Assembly (NCBI GenBank): GCA_028284185.1
Contig: JANQSG010000017.1
Location: 124,001 to 188,000, forward strand
Direction: 5' to 3'
Source of the DNA: Kangiella sp.
Lineage (GTDB): Bacteria; Pseudomonadota; Gammaproteobacteria; Enterobacterales; Kangiellaceae
Length of the DNA stretch: 64,000 nucleotides
The notes under the pieces are model-generated. The model ran no database searches. It worked only from the letters and a program-made list of their open reading frames with translations, and had not been told where the DNA came from. Made by a program: the position numbers and the translations under genes. Positions 9,157 to 16,016 of this stretch are shown one piece after another (position 1 is the first letter of the stretch; every line of letters begins with the position of its first letter).

Positions 9157-9633
9157 TCAAGTCAATAATAACTTCATTACTATGGCATCTTCCCGCGCAT
9201 ATTGGTTGCGGGAGTTGCCTTTATAATAATTTTTTCTCAAGCCGATCTTCTCAAATCCCTGCTGTTGGTAAAGCCTAATCGCCGCCAGGTTGGAGCTCCT
9301 GACTTCCAAAATAATCTGCTGCATTTGCTCTTGAGCAGCAATGGAAAAGAGCTTATTCAGTAGAACTTTGGCTAAACCTTGCCCTTGATAATCAGGAGCA
9401 ATGGCAAGGTTTAACAAATGACATTCGTCCACATAAAAATTAAAAATGACAAAACCAATCAGCTTATCATTATTCATTAAAACCAAACTTGGGTAACCCT
9501 GTTCTATACCATCCTGATGGGCTTTTTCGGACCAGGGAAACTGAGTCACTTGCAATTCCAATGCCAATAATTGCGGTAAGTCATCCGTTGTTAAAGGACG
9601 AATTTGGTAATGGGCTGACTCGAGTTGATTCAA
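9157..9633 (-). CDS. rimI: [Ribosomal protein bS18]-alanine N-acetyltransferase RimI
   Basis: RimI acetylates the N-terminal alanine of ribosomal protein S18. The 158-residue GNAT protein has the acetyl-CoA loop (APDYQGQGLAKVLL), EVRSSNLAAIRLY and the RKNYY motif typical of RimI. No ATG gives a full domain. The frame starts at a TTG (9633), and the alignment with E. coli RimI needs a start near there. No strong ribosome site is visible, which suggests translation coupled to the upstream holD-like gene 25 bases away. It is the last gene of the leuA-holD-rimI run. Confidence 0.9.
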   Translation of the reverse strand: MNQLESAHYQIRPLTTDDLPQLLALELQVTQFPWSEKAHQDGIEQGYPSLVLMNNDKLIGFVIFNFYVDECHLLNLAIAPDYQGQGLAKVLLNKLFSIAAQEQMQQIILEVRSSNLAAIRLYQQQGFEKIGLRKNYYKGNSRNQYAREDAIVMKLLLT

Positions 9634-9658
9634 AAGTAAAAAGGTGAGGAAAGAAAAA

Positions 9659-10117
9659 TTAAAGCAATTGTGACTGTTGGGCTATCTGCTGTAAAAGTTG
9701 CCACCAGACTTTTTTATTCGTCAGCAACTTAGGGGCATCCAGCGTCATTTCATCATTACTGACCTTACAGGTATCAACCAAAAGCAAGTTACTTTCTCGC
9801 AAAGTCGTTAACGGATAATTTGATGCAGTATCCATTTGATACAGATTAGCGGGGAGCTCCTGATGATGCCATTGTTTCCAAGCAAATTTTAATTGCTTCC
9901 AGGCTTTTTGCAGCGCAGCACGTTCTTCATCAGCAGCCACTAAAATAGCAAATTTGGCATCGGGATGATTGACCAAAGCTTTTACAAAAAGCTCCTGTGT
10001 AGCTTCGGCCAGCTCATGTTCAAGATTATCAGTAGTTTCTTTTTCAGTAACAGCAAACTCGCGAGGCACCCAAACTGGCACCCCGATAGCATCTAAATAA
10101 GCTTGATTTGCTGACAC
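9659..10117 (-). CDS. holD: HolD-like DNA polymerase III psi subunit
   Basis: Psi links the clamp-loader complex to chi and SSB. The 152-residue protein begins with a YLDAIGVPVWVPR segment that resembles the conserved N-terminal chi-binding segment of psi. It is followed by a poorly conserved alpha/beta body and a WWQLLQQI tail, comparable in length to E. coli psi (137). The assignment rests as much on context as on sequence: holD sits directly upstream of rimI in many Gammaproteobacteria. The start is GTG at 10117, 9 bases after the leuA stop. If not HolD, I would call it hypothetical. Confidence 0.7.
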   Translation of the reverse strand: MSANQAYLDAIGVPVWVPREFAVTEKETTDNLEHELAEATQELFVKALVNHPDAKFAILVAADEERAALQKAWKQLKFAWKQWHHQELPANLYQMDTASNYPLTTLRESNLLLVDTCKVSNDEMTLDAPKLLTNKKVWWQLLQQIAQQSQLL

Positions 10118-10126
10118 TCAAAAAAC

Positions 10127-11281
10127 CTAATGTTTCACAATAGCCAACAAGTCTTCATCAAGAATATCGTGTTTCTCATCAGCCAGTTTCTTGAAAGCAA
10201 TAAAAGCTTCTTTTAGTTCATCATTATTATTGAACCTATGACCCAGCTCGGCCAAGTGGCTCTTAAAAGCATTACGCCCAGAGTGCTTGCCCAATACCAT
10301 GCGATTATTGGCCCAACCCACATCTTCAGCACGCATGATTTCATAAGTCTCACGATGTTTTAAGACACCATCCTGGTGAATTCCCGATTCATGGGCAAAA
10401 GCATTATCACCGACAATAGCTTTATTAGGCTGCACTGCAAAACCGGTGATTTTTGACACCAACTGTGAAGTATTAACAATATGGCGCGCATCTATATCAG
10501 CTTCCACATTAAAATAATCACCACGAGTTTTTACGGCCATCACAATTTCTTCTAACGAGGCATTACCAGCACGTTCGCCCAAGCCATTAATGGTACATTC
10601 CACCTGACGCGCCCCACACTGCACCGCTGCCAGAGAATTAGCCACCGCCAAACCCAAGTCATTATGACAATGAACCGAGAAAATGGCTTTGCCCGAATTT
10701 GGAATACGCTCAATCAACTGCTTAATGGTATTGGCATATTGATCTGGCAGATTATAACCTACCGTATCGGGGATATTGATGGTGCGGGCACCAGCATCAA
10801 TCACCTGTTCGATGATTTGGCACATAAAATCAAGCTCCGAGCGCCCCGCATCTTCACAGGAAAATTCCACGTCATCACACAAATTACGAGCAAATTTAAC
10901 CGCATTTACTGCTTGCTCTATCACTTTCTCCGGCGGCATTTGCAGCTTGTATTTCATGTGCAATGGCGAAGTGGCGATAAAAGTATGAATTCGGCCCGAA
11001 TTAGCACCCTTTATGGCATCACCAGCCGCCTGAATATCTTTCTCCATAGCGCGTGAAAGTGAGCAAATGGTGCTATCCTTGATATTATCAGCAACCAGTT
11101 TAACCGCTTCAAAATCACCCGGGCTGGCAATAGCAAAACCGGCCTCAATCACATCCACTTTCATTTTTTCTAAATGGCGCGCAATTTCCAGTTTTTCATT
11201 TTTATCCATAGAAGCGCCAGGACTTTGCTCACCATCCCGCAAAGTCGTATCAAAAATCACCAATTTATCTTTTTGGCTCAT
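10127..11281 (-). CDS. leuA: 2-isopropylmalate synthase, short form lacking the C-terminal regulatory domain
   Basis: LeuA condenses acetyl-CoA with 2-oxoisovalerate, the first step of leucine synthesis. The TIM barrel carries [12 protein letters not shown], the SCEDAGRS segment, [18 protein letters not shown] and [22 protein letters not shown] and GKHSGR belong to the linker subdomains and are LeuA-specific. The protein stops at 384 residues, just after the subdomain II equivalent. The usual ~130-residue leucine-binding domain is absent, and the next gene starts 9 bases later, so no broken remnant exists. Feedback inhibition by leucine through that domain is therefore not expected. leuB, leuC and leuD are not adjacent. 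The ribosome site is GGAG before the ATG at 11281. A leucine-rich short ORF and a hairpin lie just upstream. Confidence 0.9.
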   Translation of the reverse strand: MSQKDKLVIFDTTLRDGEQSPGASMDKNEKLEIARHLEKMKVDVIEAGFAIASPGDFEAVKLVADNIKDSTICSLSRAMEKDIQAAGDAIKGANSGRIHTFIATSPLHMKYKLQMPPEKVIEQAVNAVKFARNLCDDVEFSCEDAGRSELDFMCQIIEQVIDAGARTINIPDTVGYNLPDQYANTIKQLIERIPNSGKAIFSVHCHNDLGLAVANSLAAVQCGARQVECTINGLGERAGNASLEEIVMAVKTRGDYFNVEADIDARHIVNTSQLVSKITGFAVQPNKAIVGDNAFAHESGIHQDGVLKHRETYEIMRAEDVGWANNRMVLGKHSGRNAFKSHLAELGHRFNNNDELKEAFIAFKKLADEKHDILDEDLLAIVKH

Positions 11282-11283
11282 AC

Positions 11284-11388
11284 TTATAATCTCCAGGCAA
11301 CTGTTTTCAAAATGATTTCAAACAGCGCTAAAAACAGCAAATTGGCTAACAAATAGCCAATGTCATAATTATTCCTATAGGATAGCAA
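11284..11388 (-). CDS. Candidate leucine-rich leader ORF upstream of leuA
   Basis: A 34-codon frame (TTG start at 11388, TAA at 11286-11284) ends two bases before the leuA ATG. Ten of its codons are Leu, and six of ten fall in the run TTG TTA GCC AAT TTG CTG TTT TTA GCG CTG (11352-11323). This clustering is what leader peptides of leucine attenuators look like. Weak points are that the start would be TTG with no ribosome site, and that the peptide could equally be a chance hydrophobic frame. A different ATG at 11366, with an AGGA ribosome site, opens only a 6-codon frame (MTLAIC) that stops at 11346 inside the hairpin. Confidence 0.35.
   Translation of the reverse strand: MLSYRNNYDIGYLLANLLFLALFEIILKTVAWRL
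11341..11361 (-). promoter_or_regulatory. Hairpin in the leuA leader, possible attenuator
   Basis: ATTGGCTA and TAGCCAAT are perfect 8-base arms around a 5-base loop. On the minus strand the hairpin is followed by TTGCTGTTTTT. It overlaps the TTG-TTA codons of the candidate leader, so a ribosome stalled there would cover its 3' arm. The U-run is interrupted, so terminator strength is uncertain. Confidence 0.4.
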
Positions 11389-11451
11389 ATTATTGAACCA
11401 TTGGATAAGACTAGATAAACATTTTTCTTATGCAGCCAGCATACAAGCCAT

Positions 11452-11481
11452 AAAAAAAGCAGAACCAAAGTTCTGCTTTTT
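11452..11481 (-). terminator. Terminator downstream of fadE
   Basis: Perfect 12-base arms AAAAAGCAGAAC / GTTCTGCTTTTT (11454-11465, 11470-11481) with a CAAA loop and a T-run on the minus strand. It ends fadE and insulates the leuA leader that lies further along the same strand. Confidence 0.85.
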
Positions 11482-11489
11482 ATTTTACA

Positions 11490-13997
11490 TCAAGCCGCTT
11501 TGGGCTTTGTCTTTTTAGCTTTAGGTTTGGCTTTAGATTTAACCTTTTCAGCTTCAGTTACCACACCTGAGATCTGCTCATGCGAATAATCATCCACCTG
11601 GATCACATCCATCCGTGCTTCTTCAGCATCCACCAGGATTTGCTTTTCTTCCTGGTTAATAATGCCCTTTTCAATCGCCTGCTCAATGCGTTCCATATTG
11701 GTCGCATTTTTATCAAGCTCTTTGGCTTTCATAGCTTTGCGCAATTTACGGCGTACTTCATCTGCTGCCAAGACTTTAAAGAAAGCCTGCTCAACGCGTC
11801 CAGTCACGTCATTCGCTGACTCACCAACATAAGAATAAGTAGTTAAGCGCTCGCGTACTTCCGAGCCTTGCAGCATCGGTTTAACGATAGCACGCTCCAG
11901 ACGATCTGCCGGCTTGTTATAGCTTTTGCCATAAGGGAAAGCCACAAAACGTAAGAATTTACCCACCCATTTATTTGGGAAATTGGTATAGAAATCGTAG
12001 AAAGCTTCCTGGATCTTCTCCAGGCTGTATTGCATGTTCCATTCGACATAAGGCAGATCAGCAATTGGACGTTCATTATCTTCGTAATACTTCAAGACCG
12101 TAGAAGCCATGTACAAATGACTCAAAACATCCGCTAAACGGGCTGATAAACGCTCTTTACGTTTTAAATCGCCACCGAGCATACCCATCGCCACATCAGA
12201 CGTTAAGGCCAAAGCTGAGCTCATACGAGTTAACTGCTGATAATATTTAGCAGTTTGCCCGGCTACTGGCTTAGTAGCCAATTTACCTGCTGTTAAACCC
12301 AAACCAAAGGTGCGTGCAAAATTACTGAAACCATAACCAATATGACGGAATAAAAGGCTATCGAAACGCTTCACACCTTCTTCTTTATCTTCCAACTGCG
12401 CTGCCATCATTTCACGGAACACATAAGGATGACAACGTACCGCACCTTGACCAAAAATCATTAAGTTACGCGTCAGAATATTCGCACCTTCAACCGTAAT
12501 ACCAATTGGCTGGCTCATATAACCATTCGCCAAATAGTTGCGCTCACCCATAATAATGGCGCGCCCGGCATGAATATCCATGGAGTCCGTCATGATCTGG
12601 CGACCCATTTCGGTCATGTGATATTTCGCAATAGCGGAAACCACCGATGGTTTTACCCTCAAATCCACTGCACCGGCAGTCATAATACGCATGGATTCTA
12701 CGCGATAAGTTAAACCAGCAATTCTCGCTAATGCCTCTTCAATCCCTTCAAAACGGCCAATTGGCGTTTTAAATTGCTCACGCACCAGCGCATAAGCACC
12801 CGTTAAACGGTAAGACAATTTTGAAACCGCAGCGCCCATAGCCGGTAGCGAAATTGAACGGCCAGCAGCCAAAGATTCCATCAACATACGCCAGCCTTGA
12901 CCAGCATACGACTGACCGCCAATTAACATATCCATTGGAATAAAAACATCTTTACCCTTAGTGGTACCATTCATAAAAGCCTGATTCATCGGCAAGTGAC
13001 GCTGACCAATTTCCACCCCTGGATGATCGTGTGGAATCAAGGCACAAGTAATGCCATAGTCAGACTTATCTTTATCACCTAATAGGCCATCAGGATCATA
13101 AAGTTTAAAGGCCAAACCAACGATAGTCGCTACTGGAGCCAAAGTGATGTAGCGCTTGTTCCAGGTTAATTTAATCCCTAAAACTTCTTTACCTTTATAC
13201 TTGCCCTTACAAACCACCCCTTTATCCGGAATAGCGCCAGCATCTGAGCCTGCAACTGGCGAAGTCAAGGCAAAACAAGGAATTTCCTTGCCCGCAGCCA
13301 GCCGCGGCAGATAATAATCTTTTTGCTCATCCGTACCATAATGCAGCAACAACTCACCCGGCCCTAATGAATTAGGCACCATCACGGTTACCGCCGCGCT
13401 ACCAGAGCGAGTCGCAATTTTTGTGACTACCGTGGAATGAGCCAACGCAGAGAAACCTTTACCCCCGTACTTTTTAGGGATAATCATCCCCAAAAAGCCT
13501 TTATCCTTAATAAATTGCCAAACTTCTGGTGGCAGATCCTTACGCTTATGCACTATGTCCCAATCGTCCAACATGGCGCACAATTCTTCCGTTTCATTAT
13601 CCACGAAAGCCTGTTCCTCTTCGGTCAAGGTTGGCTTTTCAATAGCCAGCATTTTATTCCAGTCCGGATTACCCTGGAATAAATCGCCATCCCACCAGAC
13701 ATCACCCGCTTCCAAAGCAACCTTTTCTGTTTCATTCATCGGAGGTAAAACTTTTTGCATAAAGTTATAGGCTTTACGCGAAACCCAGTCCATACGCAAA
13801 TCCGGCAATAAATAAAATAAAGCAACGACAGCATAAACTAATAAAGATAAATAAAAGCCCCAGCCAGCATCGCTAAACAGCACTATGCCAATTAGCGCAG
13901 CCAGATTGGCAATCATTACCTTTTTCATTGGCCAACGATTGTAGGCGCACACGCCGACAACCAGCAGCATCACCAATAACTGTATTAATCCAGTCAT
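11490..13997 (-). CDS. fadE: Acyl-CoA dehydrogenase FadE
   Basis: FadE carries out the first step of fatty-acid beta-oxidation, forming trans-2-enoyl-CoA. The 835-residue protein has the family layout. Two or three N-terminal membrane segments cover residues about 1-65. An acyl-CoA dehydrogenase core follows (for example ALTSPVAGSDAGAIPD, the FAD-binding GQGWRMLMESLAAGRSISLPA region and VEGANILTRNLMIFGQGA). The large FadE-specific C-terminal domain ends in a Lys/Ala-rich tail. The ribosome site is GAGGA before the ATG. It lies 66 bases downstream of a TetR gene on the same strand and is probably co-transcribed, so the fatty-acid-responsive operator upstream of that regulator should control fadE too. 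Confidence 0.95.
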   Translation of the reverse strand: MTGLIQLLVMLLVVGVCAYNRWPMKKVMIANLAALIGIVLFSDAGWGFYLSLLVYAVVALFYLLPDLRMDWVSRKAYNFMQKVLPPMNETEKVALEAGDVWWDGDLFQGNPDWNKMLAIEKPTLTEEEQAFVDNETEELCAMLDDWDIVHKRKDLPPEVWQFIKDKGFLGMIIPKKYGGKGFSALAHSTVVTKIATRSGSAAVTVMVPNSLGPGELLLHYGTDEQKDYYLPRLAAGKEIPCFALTSPVAGSDAGAIPDKGVVCKGKYKGKEVLGIKLTWNKRYITLAPVATIVGLAFKLYDPDGLLGDKDKSDYGITCALIPHDHPGVEIGQRHLPMNQAFMNGTTKGKDVFIPMDMLIGGQSYAGQGWRMLMESLAAGRSISLPAMGAAVSKLSYRLTGAYALVREQFKTPIGRFEGIEEALARIAGLTYRVESMRIMTAGAVDLRVKPSVVSAIAKYHMTEMGRQIMTDSMDIHAGRAIIMGERNYLANGYMSQPIGITVEGANILTRNLMIFGQGAVRCHPYVFREMMAAQLEDKEEGVKRFDSLLFRHIGYGFSNFARTFGLGLTAGKLATKPVAGQTAKYYQQLTRMSSALALTSDVAMGMLGGDLKRKERLSARLADVLSHLYMASTVLKYYEDNERPIADLPYVEWNMQYSLEKIQEAFYDFYTNFPNKWVGKFLRFVAFPYGKSYNKPADRLERAIVKPMLQGSEVRERLTTYSYVGESANDVTGRVEQAFFKVLAADEVRRKLRKAMKAKELDKNATNMERIEQAIEKGIINQEEKQILVDAEEARMDVIQVDDYSHEQISGVVTEAEKVKSKAKPKAKKTKPKAA

Positions 13998-14063
13998 TAT
14001 TTTTTCCTCACGATCAATAAAACTAACATTTCAAATCAACTAAACCGCCAAGCTTTTAAACTA

Positions 14064-14693
14064 TCATGCCTTCATGCCTGCAGTTAAAAACGGGATCATC
14101 TCTTCAATCACTTCTTCAATCTGCATAGAACGTTTAAAATCAACTCTGGCAATATCCGTCAACGCCTCACTTCCGGCCAAAGTAAAAATCAGACTTCCCA
14201 GTGTATAGTGCAAACGCCAGAAAATCTGGTCATTGCTCAAGTTTGGATAAGCTTTTTGGAATAGCAAAGTAAAACGCACCAGTACAAAGCCATACTTGTT
14301 GGTTACGTATCGACGCAAATGGCCTTGAGTTTCTGCATAAGCACGTCCCAATAGGCGCATAAAAATAGAAATTGAATGTTTACGCTTCTTTTCTAACAAT
14401 AATAATGGGGATACCAGAGCCCTTAATAGCTTTTCCGTATCCAGCTCATCACTCGACTCTGACTCCAACTCAGCTAATTTAGCCCCTAAACCCGAGCTAT
14501 AATCTGATAAAAACCGGTCAAAAACGTCCTGAATCAATGATTTCTTAGAACCAAAATGGTAATTCACACTGGCCAAATTAACTTTAGCTCGTGCCGTTAT
14601 AATCCTTAAACTGGTTTCCGCAAAACCTCTTTCCGCGAATAATTGCTCCGCAGCGTCCAGGATACGGGACTTTGTAGTATCGTTTTTGTTCAT
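14064..14693 (-). CDS. TetR-family regulator, PsrA-like
   Basis: The 209-residue TetR protein has an N-terminal helix-turn-helix (SRILDAAEQLFAERGF, ASVNYHFGSKKSLI) and a PsrA-like ligand domain. PsrA of Pseudomonas responds to long-chain fatty acids and represses itself and beta-oxidation genes including fadE. Position directly upstream of fadE supports this role. I place the start at the ATG at 14693. A longer frame from a TTG at 14711 would put the start inside the palindromic operator. I am confident of the family, moderately so of the PsrA role. Confidence 0.8.
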   Translation of the reverse strand: MNKNDTTKSRILDAAEQLFAERGFAETSLRIITARAKVNLASVNYHFGSKKSLIQDVFDRFLSDYSSGLGAKLAELESESSDELDTEKLLRALVSPLLLLEKKRKHSISIFMRLLGRAYAETQGHLRRYVTNKYGFVLVRFTLLFQKAYPNLSNDQIFWRLHYTLGSLIFTLAGSEALTDIARVDFKRSMQIEEVIEEMIPFLTAGMKA

Positions 14694-14707
14694 GCTTACT
14701 AAAAATA

Positions 14708-14723
14708 TCAAACAACTGTTTGA
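14708..14723. promoter_or_regulatory. PsrA-type operator palindrome
   Basis: TCAAACAACTGTTTGA has perfect 7-base arms with a 2-base centre. It contains CAAAC-N4-GTTTG, close to the published PsrA consensus of GAAAC/CAAAC half sites spaced by a few bases. It lies 15 bases upstream of the regulator ATG, as expected for autorepression, and would also control fadE by read-through. Confidence 0.65.
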
Positions 14724-14919
14724 AACATACGTTCTAAATAGTAAATTGTCAAGCCAGTGTTACGATAATTAAGTAACTAAGTACCGCTTTTAGAAATCTG
14801 ATGATGGAGTAAAACAGGAAAAGTATGATCAAATCAACGAAGTAAAATTTTAAATAATAGAGACAAACTAAAATAGAATTTACCCAACACTATTTTTATA
14901 AAATTTACTTTTAGTAATT

Positions 14920-15177
14920 TTACTCAGTTTTTGGTAACCATTTTGCAAATTCGGAATACTCGAATGGCCAACAAAGTTCAGAAGAGTTTTTTGTATTTTT
15001 AAGGACAGGAATCGCCGTTTTATATTTGTGCAAAATTTTTTCATTATCAATAATGTCAAAAACTTCCAATTGAAAAAATATTTGCTTGGAATTTTCATAA
15101 AAATATTGTGAAAACATTTGTTCAACTTTTTCACACAAATGGCAACCAAAAGTTGTATAAAAAATTATTTTTTGCAT
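14920..15177 (-). CDS. Small glutaredoxin-like protein (DUF836 type)
   Basis: An 85-residue thioredoxin-fold protein with KIIFYTTFGCHLCEKVE at the N-terminus (CxxC as Cys12-His-Leu-Cys15) and a cis-Pro region TAIPVL at about residues 54-59, then a short C-terminal helix (EFAKWLP). This is the pattern of the DUF836/glutaredoxin-like family; the substrate is unknown. The gene and the bases around it are far more AT-rich than the neighbouring genes. It stands alone and is divergent from the H1-like gene. The 226 bases between it and the PsrA-like gene hold only the operator and AT-rich sequence. Confidence 0.7.
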   Translation of the reverse strand: MQKIIFYTTFGCHLCEKVEQMFSQYFYENSKQIFFQLEVFDIIDNEKILHKYKTAIPVLKNTKNSSELCWPFEYSEFAKWLPKTE

Positions 15178-15245
15178 TTTTTAAGAAAAATTAAGGAAAA
15201 AAGTTAAAAAAACTTTGATATTTGCAACTTTAACATAATTTTTTA

Positions 15246-15274
15246 TTAACTTTCTAAAATTCTTTTCGTATAAT
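15246..15274 (+). promoter_or_regulatory. Sigma-70 promoter of the H1-like gene
   Basis: TTAACT (15246-15251) and a perfect TATAAT (15269-15274) are spaced by 17 bases in a very AT-rich stretch that could act as an UP element. The start point would be near 15281, giving a ~40-base leader with AGGGG before the ATG. This looks like a strong promoter. Confidence 0.6.
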
Positions 15275-15319
15275 TTGATTGGAAATTAACCAAACATTTC
15301 ACGACAGGGGAAAACGATC

Positions 15320-15952
15320 ATGGCAAAAAAACCAACTCCAGCAGCAGCTTTAAAATCAGCTGAATCTGCTAAGAACAAAGCAGCGAAAGCTGTAGCTAAA
15401 GATAAAGCTGCACTAGCTAAAGCTAATGCTAAAGCCAAAGACTCTGCAGCTAAAGCAAAAGCTAAACCAACTAAAGCTTCAAAAGCCACTGCCAAGAAAG
15501 CAAAAGATGCAGCTGCAAAAGCAAAACGTGCTGCCGCAGCTTCTGCAAAAGCATTAGTAAAAGCTAAAAATGCCGTAGCAAAAGCGAAAGCTATTGCTGC
15601 TAAAGACGCTGCCTTAGCTAAAGCTATTGCTAAATTCGAAAAAGAATGGGCAGCTAAAGAAGCTAAGAAAGAAAAAGCTGCTGCTAAAAAGGCTGCTGCT
15701 AAAGCTAAAGCTGCTGCTAAAAAAGCTGCCGCTAAGAAAAAGGCTGCTGAAAAGAAGGCTGCCGCCAAAGCTAAAGCTGCTGCTAAGAAAAAAACTGCCA
15801 AGAAAAAGGCTCCTGCTAAAAAGAAAAAAGCTGCTCCTAAGAAAAAAGCCGCTAAGAAAAAAGCTCCAGCTAAAAAGAAAGCTGCTCCTAAGAAAAAAGC
15901 CGCTAAGAAAAAAGCTCCAGCTAAAAGAAAACCAGCTAGAAAGAAGAAGTAA
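15320..15952 (+). CDS. Histone H1-like Lys/Ala-rich DNA-binding protein
   Basis: The 210-residue protein is almost entirely Ala and Lys, with Pro appearing towards the C-terminus (KKKAPAKKK, AAPKKKAAKKK repeats), and has no hydrophobic core. This is the composition of bacterial H1-like proteins such as AlgP/Hc1-type C-terminal domains, which bind and compact DNA non-specifically. The N-terminal ~120 residues are AK-rich and probably helical. Around residues 109-113 one short stretch (KFEKEWAAKE) has the only aromatic residues. The C-terminal region contains a 17-codon direct repeat (15830-15874 and 15881-15925, offset 51 bases). It has its own strong promoter and terminator. A long minus-strand frame across it is a mirror of the repeats, not a gene. 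Confidence 0.85.
   Translation: MAKKPTPAAALKSAESAKNKAAKAVAKDKAALAKANAKAKDSAAKAKAKPTKASKATAKKAKDAAAKAKRAAAASAKALVKAKNAVAKAKAIAAKDAALAKAIAKFEKEWAAKEAKKEKAAAKKAAAKAKAAAKKAAAKKKAAEKKAAAKAKAAAKKKTAKKKAPAKKKKAAPKKKAAKKKAPAKKKAAPKKKAAKKKAPAKRKPARKKK
15830..15925 (+). repeat. 51-base in-frame direct repeat in the H1-like gene
   Basis: The unit starting GCTGCTCCTAAGAAAAAAGC recurs after exactly 51 bases with near-identity, including synonymous positions, and encodes AAPKKKAAKKKAPAKKK. Near-identical codons suggest recent duplication, so the copy number may vary between strains. Confidence 0.8.
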
Positions 15953-15964
15953 GTTACTTCTGAT

Positions 15965-15993
15965 AAAAAACCCGACACTTGTCGGGTTTTTTT
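15965..15993 (+). terminator. Terminator of the H1-like gene
   Basis: ACCCGACA / TGTCGGGT stem with a 2-base centre, flanked by A6 on the left and T7 on the right. It lies 12 bases after the stop codon. The symmetrical A/T flanks mean it could also serve rlmL-facing transcripts. Confidence 0.9.
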
Positions 15994-16016
15994 ATTTCTA
16001 TGTTTTGAACAAATTA

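Noticed and set aside
14694-14711. Longer start (TTG at 14711) for the PsrA-like regulator
   Set aside because: It would lie inside the operator palindrome; the ATG at 14693 begins the normal TetR N-terminus.
14880-15149. 89-codon minus-strand frame overlapping the glutaredoxin-like gene
   Set aside because: Low complexity, AT-driven; the overlapping frame has a clear CxxC thioredoxin pattern.
15830-15925. Short regular repeats that could suggest a CRISPR array
   Set aside because: Repeats are in-frame codons of a low-complexity protein without unique spacers.
15286-15978. Long minus-strand frame (230 codons, Ala/Phe/Leu-rich) opposite the H1-like gene
   Set aside because: It is the mirror of AAG/GCT repeats, which cannot form stop codons in that frame. 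It has no ribosome site, and the plus strand has promoter, ribosome site and terminator.
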